The notes: generated from the sequence alone by a model not told the origin. A stretch of DNA of 64,000 bases from Planctomycetota bacterium (GCA_025459175.1 JALORC010000002.1:62001-126000); one strand, 5' to 3'; shown: positions 1 to 8,643, counted from the first letter of the stretch. Numbers and translations are program-made.

Positions 1-1
1 C

Positions 2-793
2 ATGGAGCGCGCCGGCAACCTGGTCGAACCGCGCGGCGACTTCCTGATCATCGACGGTCAGCACCGCCTCGCCGGCCTGCACTTCTACCTGCAGGAGAAG
101 GACGCCGATCGCCGCATCGACGTGCCGGTCGTGATCTTCGACGGCAAAACCGGCGACTTCGCGACCGAGATGTTCGTCGTCATCAACAGCACCCATACCC
201 GCATCAACAAGTCGCACCTGATCGACCTGTACGAGCGCATCGAGTGGGGCACCGACCCGGAGAAGAAGTACGCGGCGTCGCTGGTGCGCGCCCTCTACGA
301 GGAGGACGACAGCCCGTTGCAGTACCACATCAACATGCTCGGCGGCCGCAGCCACCAGGAGATGTGGATCAACCAGGCGCAGATCTTCGGCGAGGTGCTG
401 AAGCTGATCGCCCGTAAGGACGCGCAGCACCGCTTCAAGGACGGCCGCGGCTGGAGCAAGGACCGCGGCTACGGCCTGGTCCGCGACACCCTGAAGGCCC
501 TGCGCAGCTCGTTCGGCAGCGCCTGGGGCGACAACAAGAACTACATGGTCACGCGCGACGTGACGATCGAGGCCATGCTGCGGCTGTGCGGCGACGTCGC
601 CGCGAAGACCGATGCGGCGATCATGCCGGGGCCGGAACTGGTGAAGCTGCTCGAGGCCCGCTGCAAGCCGATCGGCGAGCTGGTCAGCGAGTTCCGCCGC
701 GAAGGCTTCTACGAGCGGTTCCCGGCCCGCGGCCAGCTCGAGCGCATCGACATCATCAAGCGGCGGTTCGCGCGTCAGGCCCGCTTCGAGTGA
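2..793 (+). CDS. DGQHR-domain protein, 5' end outside window
   Basis: The fragment carries the DGQHR signature (IIDGQHRLAGLHFY, about residues 16-29) followed by a conserved 'VVINSTHTRINKSHL' stretch. This is the domain found in DndB-like proteins and in many uncharacterised DGQHR proteins of defence or mobile regions. The first ATG lies at base 2 and the DGQHR motif sits almost at the N-terminus, so the true start is very probably left of the window. The C-terminal half is Arg/Lys-rich and ends at a TGA that converges on nth 27 bp away. No dnd or other defence partner is visible, so a DNA-modification role cannot be assigned; only family membership is clear. Confidence 0.75.
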   Translation: MERAGNLVEPRGDFLIIDGQHRLAGLHFYLQEKDADRRIDVPVVIFDGKTGDFATEMFVVINSTHTRINKSHLIDLYERIEWGTDPEKKYAASLVRALYEEDDSPLQYHINMLGGRSHQEMWINQAQIFGEVLKLIARKDAQHRFKDGRGWSKDRGYGLVRDTLKALRSSFGSAWGDNKNYMVTRDVTIEAMLRLCGDVAAKTDAAIMPGPELVKLLEARCKPIGELVSEFRREGFYERFPARGQLERIDIIKRRFARQARFE

Positions 794-820
794 GACGCGG
801 CGGGCGGCCGGCTGCCGCGA

Positions 821-1561
821 TCACGCCGGCCGCGACGCGCTGCCCGAATCGACCAGCTGGCGCACGTGCTCGGCGCGCTGTTGCCACGTGCCCAGCGGCG
901 CATGTTCACGCGATGGGCAGAGTTCGGCGAGCGGGCAGTTGGCGCAGTCGGGCCCCTTCGCGACACAGACGTAGCGACCGAGCAGCAGGATGCGGTGGCC
1001 GATGTCGATCCACTCGTCCTTCGTGAACCGCTGGCAGAGCTCCTGCTCGACCTTGTCGGCGGTGGTCGCGACGGTGAAACCCAGCCGCTGACTCACGCGC
1101 ATCACGTGCGTGTCGACGACGATGCCGGCCGCGATGCGATAGGCGACGCCGAGCACGACGTTCGCCGTCTTGCGCGCGACGCCGGGCAGCTGCAGCAACG
1201 CCGCCATGTCGCGCGGCACCTGCCCACCATGCTGCTGGTGGACCATCAGGCTCGCCCCCTGGATCGCCTTGGCCTTGTTGCGGAAGAAGCCGGTGCGGTG
1301 CACGACCGCCTCGACGTCCTCGCGCGGCGCGGTCGCGAGCGCTACCGGCGTCGGATACTTGGCGAACAGCACCGGCGTCACGGTGTTGACGGTGCGATCC
1401 GTGCTCTGCGCGCTCAGGATCGTCGCGATCAGCAGCGTCCAGGCGTCCTTGTGTTCCAGCTCACACCGCGGCTGCGGCATCGCACAGGCGAGTCGCGCTC
1501 CGACTTCGCGGGCGTCAGCGGCCGGACCGGCCGGAGTTGCGGGCTTTTTCCTGGCTGCCAC
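821..1561 (-). CDS. nth: endonuclease III (DNA glycosylase/AP lyase)
   Basis: Removes oxidised pyrimidines from DNA and cleaves the abasic site. The helix-hairpin-helix LPGVARKTANVVLG (about residues 125-138) holds the catalytic Lys131. Asp150 lies in 'VVDTHV'. Four cysteines spaced C-x6-C-x2-C-x5-C (199, 206, 209, 215) bind the [4Fe-4S] cluster. At 246 aa it is slightly longer than E. coli Nth (211 aa) because of a short basic N-terminal tail and a C-terminal extension. The start is a GTG; an ATG at codon 28 is too far inside the fold. It follows yggS by 33 bp on the same strand and is probably the last gene of that transcription unit. Confidence 0.96.
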   Translation of the reverse strand: MAARKKPATPAGPAADAREVGARLACAMPQPRCELEHKDAWTLLIATILSAQSTDRTVNTVTPVLFAKYPTPVALATAPREDVEAVVHRTGFFRNKAKAIQGASLMVHQQHGGQVPRDMAALLQLPGVARKTANVVLGVAYRIAAGIVVDTHVMRVSQRLGFTVATTADKVEQELCQRFTKDEWIDIGHRILLLGRYVCVAKGPDCANCPLAELCPSREHAPLGTWQQRAEHVRQLVDSGSASRPA

Positions 1562-1594
1562 GGGCGGGAAAGGTAGGGACCGACCGCCTCGGCC

Positions 1595-2305
1595 TCAACT
1601 GCGCTCCCCGAACACTGCGGTGCCGATGCGCACCAGCGTGGACCCGGCCGCCACCGCAGCCTCGAGATCCTGGGACATGCCGAGACTGAGGATCGGCAAC
1701 TCCAGCCCCGAAGCGGCCGCCAACGTGTCGCGCAACGCGGCCACCTGGGCGAACACCGGGGCCGGATCCCCGACCAGCGGCCCCATCGCCATCAGGCCGC
1801 GCACGGCGAGGGCCGGACAATGGCGCTGCACGTGCTCGAGCAGCGCCGGCGCTCCGGCCGGTGACGTGCCGTGTTTGGTCGCGTCCCCGCTCGCATTCAC
1901 CTCGATCAGCACGTCGAGTCGGCGCGACTGCCGCGCCAGCTCGCGCTGCAACTCGTCCGCGAGCTTCACCCGGTCGAGACCGTGCAACAGCGCGAGCCCC
2001 GGCACCCGCAGCACGTCGCGCACCTTGTTGGTCTGCAGCGAACCGATCAGGTGCCAGCGCAGATCCGGCAGCTCGGCGAGCTCGGTGGCCTTCGCCGCCA
2101 GCTCCTGCACGCGGTTCTCGCCGAAACTGCGCTGGCCCTCGGCATGGGCCGCGCGCACTGCCGCGGCGGGATACGTCTTGCTGACCGCGAGCAGCTCGAC
2201 CGCATCGGCCGGCCGCCCCGCCGCGGCGACCGCCGCCGCGAGGCGCCGGCGCACGGCCGCGAGGTTGCGCGCGATCGGATGCTCGCTGCTGTCAAGTTCG
2301 CTCAT
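1595..2305 (-). CDS. yggS: YggS family PLP homeostasis protein
   Basis: Single-domain PLP-binding protein of the alanine-racemase-like barrel fold (YggS/PLPBP/PROSC), which buffers pyridoxal phosphate in the cytoplasm and has no known catalytic activity. The PLP lysine is Lys43 in LLAVSKTYP. Family motifs 'FGENRVQE', 'WHLIGSLQTNK' and 'LSLGMSQDLEAA...GSTLVRIGTAVFG' follow in order. I take the ATG giving MSELDSSEHP (236 aa, usual family size), not the upstream in-frame codons whose translation is out of character. Its ATG overlaps the TGA of the preceding 120-aa gene (ATGA), so the two are translationally coupled. Confidence 0.95.
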   Translation of the reverse strand: MSELDSSEHPIARNLAAVRRRLAAAVAAAGRPADAVELLAVSKTYPAAAVRAAHAEGQRSFGENRVQELAAKATELAELPDLRWHLIGSLQTNKVRDVLRVPGLALLHGLDRVKLADELQRELARQSRRLDVLIEVNASGDATKHGTSPAGAPALLEHVQRHCPALAVRGLMAMGPLVGDPAPVFAQVAALRDTLAAASGLELPILSLGMSQDLEAAVAAGSTLVRIGTAVFGERS

Positions 2306-2664
2306 ACCTCGTCGGGCCAGTGCGCCGTCAGCGGCCCCGGGAACAGCATGCGTCCACGCCGCAACAGCGACTCGCGGCCTTCGATCGGGAAGCCCGACAG
2401 CAGCGCGTCCCAGGCCTCGTAGTGGTCGCACTGCTGCACCCATTCCCGCAGCGCGTGCCCGATGCGCGTCTCGCCGGCATGGCGGTCGCCGAGGTGGCGC
2501 GCGAGCTTGCGCATGAACGCCATCGACTCCTCGCGGAACGTCTCCGGCCGGATCTCGTCGGGGCGGAACCCGAAGTCGCGAAGCAGTTCCTCGCGATACG
2601 CGGAGGCGATCTGCGGCAGCGAAGCTCCGAGCTGCAGTTCGGCGGTGGCGGAGCGTATGTCCAT
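2302..2664 (-). CDS. uncharacterised 120-aa protein
   Basis: I do not recognise this protein. It starts MDIRSATAELQLG and is rich in acidic and basic residues, with no signal peptide or membrane segment. It looks like a small soluble helical protein ('EELLRDFGFRPDEIRPETFREESMAF' and 'HYEAWDALL' are typical helical stretches). The TGA overlaps the ATG of yggS by four bases, which argues that it is a real gene co-translated with yggS. The reading frame stays open far upstream (to about 4140), but that part is the shadow of purH. The 185 bp between it and purH contain several hairpins, so it may have its own promoter. Confidence 0.7.
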   Translation of the reverse strand: MDIRSATAELQLGASLPQIASAYREELLRDFGFRPDEIRPETFREESMAFMRKLARHLGDRHAGETRIGHALREWVQQCDHYEAWDALLSGFPIEGRESLLRRGRMLFPGPLTAHWPDEV

Positions 2665-2849
2665 CGAGGGACCCAGGGTAGGCCGCACGGCATCACGTGC
2701 CAAGCGACACCGCCGCGGAAGCTCGCCAGTGGCGAGACTGCCGCCGAACTGACGACGCAGCGGGGCTGTGGGCGTCGTTTCGCTGCTGGCGCGTCCCGCG
2801 TGGCGGCGTCGGGGGAAACGCTGATTTGTCTCGCCCCTGGCGAGACAAA
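2665..2849 (-). repeat. hairpin-rich gap with a perfect 33-bp palindrome (2821-2853)
   Basis: No gene fits here. The strongest element is a perfect inverted repeat with 15-bp arms (2821-2835 and 2839-2853) and a 3-nt loop; its arm ends overlap the purH stop codon. A smaller relative, CTCGCC-AGT-GGCGAG, lies at 2722-2736 and shares the CTCGCC/GGCGAG core. A 7-bp ACGACGC/GCGTCGT pair lies at about 2752-2778. The large palindrome carries T residues on its 5' arm and A residues on its 3' arm on both strands, so it lacks the free U-tract of an intrinsic terminator. It could be a Rho-assisted or processing hairpin, or a REP-like element. Confidence 0.6.
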
Positions 2850-4430
2850 TCAGTGCCGGAAGTGACGCTGCCCCGTCATCACCATGGCCATGCCGTGCTC
2901 GTCGGCGGCCTCGACCACTTCCTGGTCGCGCTTGCTGCCACCCGGCTGGATCGCGGCCGTCGCTCCGGCCTTGGCGCACACCAGCAGCCCGTCCGCGAAC
3001 GGGAAGAACGCGTCGCTGGCCACGACGCACCCCTTGCTGCGGTCCCCGGCCTTGTCGACCGCGATCTTCGCCGAGTCGACGCGACTCATCTGGCCGGCGC
3101 CGACGCCGACCGTGTAGCAGGCGCCGTCGTCGGCGGCACGCGCCAGCACGATCGCGTTGGACTTCACGTGCTTGCACACCTTCCACGCGAACGCCATCGC
3201 GGTCCGTTCGGCATCGCTCGGCGCCCGTTTGGTGGCGACGTCCTGACGCGGAGCCTCGGCCGGGAAATCGGCGGTCTGCAGCAGGAAGCCACCCGAGACC
3301 GGTCGGGCGACGAAACGGTGCCGCAGCGTCGTGTCGGGCACGCCACCGAGATCCAGCACCCGAACGTTGGCGCCCCACTTGGCTTGCTGCAGCACCTCGA
3401 CCACGGCCGGTTCGACGTGTGGCGCGACGATGACCTCGAGGAACGTGCCGCTCGCCACGATCGCCGCGGCGGTCGCCACGTCGAAGGTGCGGTTGGTGGC
3501 CAGGATGCCGCCGAACGCCGAGACCGGGTCCCCCGACAGCGCGAGCTCGAAGGCGCGCGGCAGGTTGGGGGCGACGGCGGTGCCGCACGGATTGTTGTGC
3601 TTCACCAGCACGCAGACGGGCCGATCGAATTCGAGCGCCAGGGCCAGCGCCGCGTCGGCATCGAGGATGTTGTTGTAGCTGAGTTCCTTGCCGCCGAGCT
3701 GCTTGCTGTTGGCGAGGCTCGGCGAGGGTTCGCCGAGCGTGTAGAAGGCGGCCTTCTGGTGCGGGTTCTCCCCGTAGCGGAGGTCCTGCAGCTTCTCGCC
3801 CGAGAACGCGATGCGGCCGGCGAAGAACTGCTCGCCGGGGGCGGTGCGGCGCTCGCAGTCGAACCACTGCGCGATCGCGGCATCGTAGGCCGCCGTGTGC
3901 GCGAACGCCTTCGCCGCCAGCTTGCGCAGCAGCTCGGCCGGCAGCGTGCCGCCGTTGTCGCGCAAGCTGCGCAGCACGGCGGGATAGTCGGCGGGGTCGA
4001 CGACCACGGCGACCGCGTGGTGGTTCTTGGCGGCGCTGCGGATCATCGCCGGGCCACCGATGTCGATCTGCTCGACGATCTCCTGCCGGGTGATGCCGGG
4101 CTTCTTGACCGTCTCGCGGAAGCGGTAGAGGTTGACGCACAGCACGTCGATCGGATCGATCTGGTGCGCGGCCATCGCCGCGCGATGGCCGTCGTCGTCG
4201 CGCCGCCCGAGCAGGCCGCCGTGCACCTTCGGGTGCAGCGTCTTCAGCCGGCCGTCCATGAGCTCGGGGAAGCCCGTGTAGTCGGCGACCTCGGTCGTCT
4301 CGACCCCGGCGTCCGCCAGCGTGCGAGCGGTGCCTCCCGTCGACAGCAACCCGAAGCCGGCGTCGGCGAGTCCGCGGGCGAACTCGACGATGCCCTGTTT
4401 GTCGGTGACCGAGAGCAGCGCGCGTCTCAT
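2850..4430 (-). CDS. purH: bifunctional AICAR transformylase/IMP cyclohydrolase
   Basis: Catalyses the last two steps of de novo IMP synthesis. The N-terminal IMP cyclohydrolase (MGS-like) domain shows '[16 protein letters not shown]' and '[19 protein letters not shown]'. The C-terminal AICARFT domain shows 'LVKHNNPCG' with the catalytic Lys-His pair, '[11 protein letters not shown]', 'KSNAIVLA' and the 'GQMSRVDS' signature near the end. At 526 aa it matches the family (E. coli 529). The ATG overlaps the prfB stop by four bases (ATGA), so purH is translated right behind release factor 2. Its TGA lies inside the 33-bp palindrome. Confidence 0.98.
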   Translation of the reverse strand: MRRALLSVTDKQGIVEFARGLADAGFGLLSTGGTARTLADAGVETTEVADYTGFPELMDGRLKTLHPKVHGGLLGRRDDDGHRAAMAAHQIDPIDVLCVNLYRFRETVKKPGITRQEIVEQIDIGGPAMIRSAAKNHHAVAVVVDPADYPAVLRSLRDNGGTLPAELLRKLAAKAFAHTAAYDAAIAQWFDCERRTAPGEQFFAGRIAFSGEKLQDLRYGENPHQKAAFYTLGEPSPSLANSKQLGGKELSYNNILDADAALALALEFDRPVCVLVKHNNPCGTAVAPNLPRAFELALSGDPVSAFGGILATNRTFDVATAAAIVASGTFLEVIVAPHVEPAVVEVLQQAKWGANVRVLDLGGVPDTTLRHRFVARPVSGGFLLQTADFPAEAPRQDVATKRAPSDAERTAMAFAWKVCKHVKSNAIVLARAADDGACYTVGVGAGQMSRVDSAKIAVDKAGDRSKGCVVASDAFFPFADGLLVCAKAGATAAIQPGGSKRDQEVVEAADEHGMAMVMTGQRHFRH

Positions 4431-5537
4431 CGCTTGGCCATGTCCTTGCGCATCTTCAGATAGCCCTCGATGAACGGATCGAGGCGTCCGTCGAGCACGC
4501 CCTGCACGTCCGAGGTCTCGACCTCGGTGCGCAGGTCCTTGCACATCTGGTAGGGCTGCAGCACGTAGCTGCGGATCTGGTTGCCCCAGCTGATCGAACC
4601 GCGGTCGCCGTAGAACTTCGCCAGCTCCGCCTCGCGCTTGCTGAGTTCGAGCTGGTAGAGCTTCGACTTCAGCGTGCGCATCGCCGACTCGCGGTTCTTG
4701 TGCTGGCTGCGTTCGGCCTGGCACGCGACCACGATGCCGGTCGGCATGTGCGTGATGCGGATCGCCGACTCGGTCTTGTTGACGTGCTGGCCGCCGGCGC
4801 CCGAGCTGCGGAACGTGTCGACCTTGAGGTCTTCCTTGCGGATGTCGACCTCGATGGTGTCGTCGAACTCGGGCACCACTTCGACCGAGGCGAACGACGT
4901 CTGCCGCCGGCCCTGGCCGTCGAACGGCGAGATGCGCACCAGCCGGTGCACCCCCTGCTCGGCCTTCAGCTTGCCGTAGGCGTAGGGGCCCCGGATCACG
5001 ATCGTCGCGTTCTTGATGCCGGCTTCCTCGGCCGCCTGGAAGTCGGTCTCCTCGACCGTCATGTCGTTCCTGGCTGCCCACTTCACGTACATGCGCAGCA
5101 TCATCTCGCACCAGTCCGAGGCGTCGACGCCACCGGCGCCGGGCTGGAGCGTGACGATCGCGTTCATCGCGTCGTGCTCACCGCCCAGCATCAGCTGGAA
5201 CTCGAGCTGGTCGAGGCTCGCGGTGATCTTGGCCTCGGTGTCGACCAGGTCCGCCTCGACGGCGGCCGGCTCGTCGGCGCCCATCTCGATCAGCACCCGG
5301 CCGTCGTCGATCAAGCGCAACAGCTTGTCGATCGGGTCGACGACCTGGAAGCACAGCTTCTTCTTGGCCACGACCAACTGGGCCCGCTCGGGCTCCTCCC
5401 AGAAGCCCGGCTGGGACATCTGGTTCTCGATGTCGGCTAGCTCGCGGTGACGGCGAGGGTAGTCAAAGTGACACCTTGAGCGATTCGACGCGCTCGTCGG
5501 CCGCCTTCAGCGCGGCCCGGTGATCGTTCAGTCCCAT
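4427..5537 (-). CDS. prfB: peptide chain release factor 2, read by programmed +1 frameshift
   Basis: Class I release factor recognising UGA and UAA. The main frame alone opens at MSQPGFWEEP (5419) and would lack the N-terminus. The true start is the ATG at 5537: 24 codons (MGLNDHRAAL...) run to an in-frame UGA at 5465-5463, and a +1 shift at CUU-UGA-C leads into DYPRRHRELADIENQ and the long frame, giving 369 aa (E. coli RF2 365). With that numbering the stop-codon discriminator SPF is at about 203-205 and the catalytic GGQ at 248-250, almost as in E. coli. The layout autoregulates RF2: scarce RF2 makes the ribosome pause at UGA and shift. The gene overlaps purH and is the promoter-proximal gene of the operon. 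Confidence 0.95.
5462..5477 (-). promoter_or_regulatory. prfB programmed frameshift site (CTTTGAC)
   Basis: On the minus strand the sequence reads AAGGTG-TCA-CTT-TGA-C. The slippery CUU precedes an in-frame UGA followed by C, and a Shine-Dalgarno-like AAGGTG sits three bases upstream of CUU. This is the same spacing as the AGGGGG-UAU-CUU-UGA-C element of E. coli prfB. The reading frames before and after the site join only by a +1 shift exactly here. Confidence 0.93.
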
Positions 5538-5922
5538 GGGGCGAACGATCTGAGCGATCGATGCGGCGCTTTTCCAGGCGCGTCACCGACCGCAGCGAGA
5601 AAAGTGGGACCCGCGACGGGCACTGCAGGCAAAGGATCGAAGTCGGCGAATCATGGCCCGTCGCGGGTTCCGTGTTCGTTCCCCGGCTTCACCGGTGGCT
5701 GATTCTCGGCGCCACTGGTGCGCGCATGAGAAGCGCTTCGACGACGACGAGCGGTCGTCGTGCACCGCGCACGGCACAGGGACGGTCGCACCGGGGGAAC
5801 ACCTCGACGGAGCATCGTCGACGGGCGTTCGATTCTCTCGCAGTGGGATCGGCGGCGCGCCGGCGCGCCGCGGCGTGTGACTTCTCGGCACGCCAACGGA
5901 TCGGCCCGGTGGCGGCGAACGA
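5538..5922. other. 385-bp gap upstream of prfB, no convincing gene
   Basis: The short reading frames here have shifting, Arg/Ser-rich compositions and no recognisable motif. It must hold the promoter of the prfB-purH operon near its left end. At 5852-5871 there is a perfect 20-bp GC palindrome (GCGGCGCGCC and its complement, no spacer), about 50 bp downstream of the stop of the small minus-strand gene at 5923; it may end that transcript. I looked for a tRNA or tmRNA 3' end around 5660-5695 and did not find one. Confidence 0.4.
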
Positions 5923-6177
5923 TCAGGGCCGCAGCAGTCGATGGATGGCCACGAAGAACTGCTGCCAGGCCGCCTGCGCGCGCACGCAGTCGCGGCGCAC
6001 CTGCCCGTCCCGCTCGAAAGTCTCGGCGAGCAGCTCGAGCAGCGACACCCGCTGCCCGTCCGTCAGCGCAGGATCGAGGATGCTGGCGGCCATCGGTCGC
6101 ACAGCGGCCAGGAACCGGGGGTCGTGGTTGCGGTGGCGGCTGGAGAGCTCGTCGAGCAGCGAGTCGATGCGTTCCAT
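5923..6177 (-). CDS. small helical protein of unknown function
   Basis: 84 aa beginning MERIDSLLDEL. The composition is that of a real soluble helical protein, with a regular pattern of Leu/Ala and charged residues ('LLELLAETFERDGQVRRD', 'AAWQQFFVAIHRLL'). No cysteines, signal peptide or membrane segment. I know no family for it. The gene stands alone: the prfB operon starts about 390 bp to its left and the Fis-type regulator ends 108 bp to its right, all on the minus strand. Confidence 0.6.
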   Translation of the reverse strand: MERIDSLLDELSSRHRNHDPRFLAAVRPMAASILDPALTDGQRVSLLELLAETFERDGQVRRDCVRAQAAWQQFFVAIHRLLRP

Positions 6178-6284
6178 GGGGCTTGCCGGCGGGAACTCCG
6201 CCGCCGAAGACTAGCACGCCACATTCGCTGCGGCGTGAGAACGTCCCGACCGCTCGGCGCCATGGGCCACCTGGGCCGGCCGCC

Positions 6285-6695
6285 TCACAGGATCGTCATG
6301 CTCGAAGTGCCCAGGCGCTTGCGCGCGACCGCCTCGGACGACTTGTAGCTCTTCAGCTTGTTGTAGAGGGTCTTGGTGTCGATGCCGAGGACGCGGGCCG
6401 CCCGGGTCTTGTTGCCGTCGGTGGAGGCCAGCACGCGCTGAATGTGGCGCTTCTCGACCTCGGCCAGAGTCAGCTTCAGCGCGTCGTCCGAGTTGGCTTC
6501 GGTGACCAGGCGCTGCAGCGAGGTCGACGGCTCGACCAGCACCATGTCGAACTCACCTCCCTGCAGGCAGCCGCGCAGCTCATCGAGCGACGAGCACGCA
6601 CTCACCATGCAGCCCCACGGTGCCGTGGCGGCGGCGAGGGGGGCGGCGGACGGGTCCCGGGCGGAATAGAGGAGCAGGCGTTTGCCGAGGGTCAT
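6285..6695 (-). CDS. Fis-type DNA-binding regulator with a truncated receiver
   Basis: 136 aa. The C-terminal part (about 75-125) is a clear Fis/HTH_8 domain: 'VEKRHIQRVLASTDGNKTRAARVLGIDTKTLYNKLKSY', as at the C-terminus of NtrC-like activators and PrrA/RegA-type regulators. The N-terminal part resembles a response-regulator receiver only in outline ('KRLLLYSARD' and 'FDMVLVEP'). The phospho-acceptor aspartate position reads Glu and roughly half of the usual 110-120 residues are missing. It is therefore unlikely to be phosphorylated in the usual way and may be constitutive or pseudo-receiver-controlled. I chose the ATG at 6695; a GTG at 6716 is also possible. Confidence 0.8.
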   Translation of the reverse strand: MTLGKRLLLYSARDPSAAPLAAATAPWGCMVSACSSLDELRGCLQGGEFDMVLVEPSTSLQRLVTEANSDDALKLTLAEVEKRHIQRVLASTDGNKTRAARVLGIDTKTLYNKLKSYKSSEAVARKRLGTSSMTIL

Positions 6696-7023
6696 GAGCG
6701 GTCCAGACAAAATCACGCTGGCCTTGTGGTCCGGTTGCGGGGCCGGCCGTTGGCATAGCGGGGTGGTGGGTCGGATGGGTCCTGCGGGCGCGCGGGACCT
6801 GCTACGGCACGTCGACGAAAGCGCGAGCTTCCTGCCGACATTTCCGGATTCATGGTCCCGAACGCCCGCATCGGGGCAAGGGCCCCCCGGCTACCCGTTC
6901 TGCCAGCCGATGTAACCCGTTGGCCAAACTATCCCGAGGTGCATTGCACCGCGAGGTGGACCCACCCGGCAAGGTCCGCCGCCCGGCTGCCGACCACCAT
7001 GGCCAGCCCCGGCCAAGCGGCGG
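6696..7023. other. 328-bp gap without a recognisable gene
   Basis: Lies between the stop of the lipoprotein gene (7024) and the start of the Fis-type regulator (6695), both on the minus strand. Overlapping frames here are shadows with no family resemblance. It should contain the regulator's promoter, but I see no hexamers good enough to name. No clear terminator with a U-tract follows the lipoprotein gene. Confidence 0.35.
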
Positions 7024-7902
7024 TCAGCGCCGCGCGTCCGCAGACCGCGGTGAGAAGGTCAGATGCCCAGCACCGGTGCGCAGCACGACCTTCGTGGTGG
7101 CCGCCCCCTGCTTGCCAACCAACGCCGCGCCGTATCGGGCGACCGTCTGCGCCACGAGGCCGAAGCCGTTGCCGATCCGGCCGATCTCGGCCCGGGCATC
7201 GACGTCGAACGGCAGCTCGGGGGGGACGTGCAGCTGCACCGTGCCCTGGCCGCTCACCAGCCGGACCAGCTTGCCCGGTTCGTCGACGAACGCCTGCATG
7301 TCGCCGACCGTGGTATGCACGTCGAGGTCGCCCCGGTGCCCGAACGCGATCACGTTGCCGCGGCCGGTCCGCGCCTGGACTCCCCCGCCGCAGTCCTCGA
7401 AGCGTAGGTCGCCGCGCCCGGTACGGACCTTGGACCGGGCCTGCCGCCGCGCCAAAGTCACGTGCCCGCTGCCGGTAATGACGATCTCGAGCGGCAGGTC
7501 GGCCGGCAGGTGGATGCCGAGCTCGAGCCCGAGCAGCCCGTTCACCCCGGGCGGCAGCGCGGGCCCGCGCAGAACCAGGATCCGCGGCTGCAGTGGATCG
7601 GCAACCACCTGGAGCCCGGGCGCCACGCTCTCGAGCTGGGCCAGCTCGGCGGCAGTCTCGGCGGCACGCCGGATGCCGCCGCGGACAGCAACTTCCCTTG
7701 TGGTCGAGACGTCGACGCCGATGGTGCCGTTGTCGACCTCGATGCGGATGCCATCGAACGCGGCGCCGATCGGGTGCTGCTGGGACAGTTCGGCGGTCGA
7801 GCGATGCGCCGCACCACATCCGGCCAACAGCACCAGCGAAGCGGCCGCCGCCAGACGCGCCAGGAACGACTGGCCGATGACACGGGGCTGGGCGGATCGC
7901 AT
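7024..7902 (-). CDS. lipoprotein with a DUF4097-like beta-solenoid domain
   Basis: 292 aa. It has a basic n-region, a hydrophobic core and a lipobox LVLLAGC with the lipid-acceptor Cys29, so it should be a membrane-anchored lipoprotein. The rest resembles the DUF4097/putative adhesin family: short strands of alternating hydrophobics with repeated 'GxGxVxL/TGRGDL' turns ('GSGHVTLARRQ', 'RTGRGDLRFED', 'RTGRGNVIAFG', 'GQGTVQLHV', 'GAGHLTF'). Proteins of this family often sit beside ECF sigma/anti-sigma genes in envelope-stress modules, and here the ECF sigma gene is divergent, 156 bp away. Function is not known. Confidence 0.75.
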   Translation of the reverse strand: MRSAQPRVIGQSFLARLAAAASLVLLAGCGAAHRSTAELSQQHPIGAAFDGIRIEVDNGTIGVDVSTTREVAVRGGIRRAAETAAELAQLESVAPGLQVVADPLQPRILVLRGPALPPGVNGLLGLELGIHLPADLPLEIVITGSGHVTLARRQARSKVRTGRGDLRFEDCGGGVQARTGRGNVIAFGHRGDLDVHTTVGDMQAFVDEPGKLVRLVSGQGTVQLHVPPELPFDVDARAEIGRIGNGFGLVAQTVARYGAALVGKQGAATTKVVLRTGAGHLTFSPRSADARR

Positions 7903-8058
7903 CTGGCGACCAACAGTGCCCGAGCCGCCGTTTTTCGTCCAGTCGGAGTTTCCGGGGCAGCCGCGCGTCGTTGAGCGTCGGCCCGGCCCGGGTGCGACGC
8001 CATTCCGCCGCAGCCGATACTCTGCGGGGCACGCCGCCAAGCCCTCTTCCTTTTGCCC

Positions 8059-8619
8059 ATGGCCGCCTCGAGCCCGGACTTCCAACCAGACGCAGTGACG
8101 ATGGTCGCCTACCATCGCGCGCTGACGGAGCACGCCGACAGCCTCAAGGCCTATGCGACCCGGCTGCTCGGCGATTCGGTCGCCGCCGAGGACGTCGCCC
8201 AGGACTCGTTCCTGGCCCTGTATCGCCACCTCAACCAGGTGCCGGCACCCGCCTATCGCCCGTGGCTGTTCCGGGTGGCCCGCAACCTCTGCCTCGACCA
8301 GCTGCGCCGCCGCAAGTTCAAGCTGAGCCTGTTCCGCGATCTGCAGCGCGACGACGAGCAGACCTTCACGCCGACCGACCTGCGCAGCGTGGCTCCGGAC
8401 CAGGTCGCCGAGTCGCGCGAGGCCAACGAAGCGATCGAGAAGGCGATCGGCGAACTGCCGCTGAAGTTCCGGGAGGCCTTCCTGCTCTGCGAAGTCGAAG
8501 GGCTCAGCTACGAGGACGCCGCGGCGGTGATGAACTGCCCGGTGAAGACCGTGTCGACGCGGTTGTTCCGCGCCCGACAGCGCTTCAAGTCGCTGGTCAG
8601 CCGCCTGATCAAGGTCTGA
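8059..8619 (+). CDS. ECF-type RNA polymerase sigma factor
   Basis: 186 aa with the two domains of group 4 sigma factors. Region 2 lies at about 25-90 ('YATRLLGDSVAAEDVAQDSF', then 'RPWLFRVARNLCLDQLRRRK'). Region 4 lies at about 131-175 ('LPLKFREAFLLCEVEGLSYE', then 'TVSTRLFRARQRF'). It directs core polymerase to a small set of promoters. The next gene, 52 bp downstream, is a zinc-finger membrane protein, the usual cognate anti-sigma. An ATG at 8059 and another at 8101 (MVAYHRAL) are both possible; a TTG at 8053 also opens the frame. Confidence 0.93.
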   Translation: MAASSPDFQPDAVTMVAYHRALTEHADSLKAYATRLLGDSVAAEDVAQDSFLALYRHLNQVPAPAYRPWLFRVARNLCLDQLRRRKFKLSLFRDLQRDDEQTFTPTDLRSVAPDQVAESREANEAIEKAIGELPLKFREAFLLCEVEGLSYEDAAAVMNCPVKTVSTRLFRARQRFKSLVSRLIKV

Positions 8620-8643
8620 GTCATGCAAGGTCCGGTCGTTCAA

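Noticed and set aside
2850-5111. 753-codon frame covering purH and part of prfB
   Set aside because: Only the part from the ATG at 4430 is purH; the rest is the out-of-frame shadow of prfB.
5653-5880. 76-codon plus frame (MARRGFRVRSPASPV...) and a possible tRNA T-arm around 5665-5690
   Set aside because: The TTC loop does not fit the tRNA T-arm consensus, no acceptor or anticodon stem can be drawn, and the frame has no motif or ribosome site.
6717-6790. possible sigma-54 -24 element (TTGGCATAGCG) near the Fis-type regulator
   Set aside because: No matching -12 GC/TTGC box at the required spacing, and it points away from the regulator gene.
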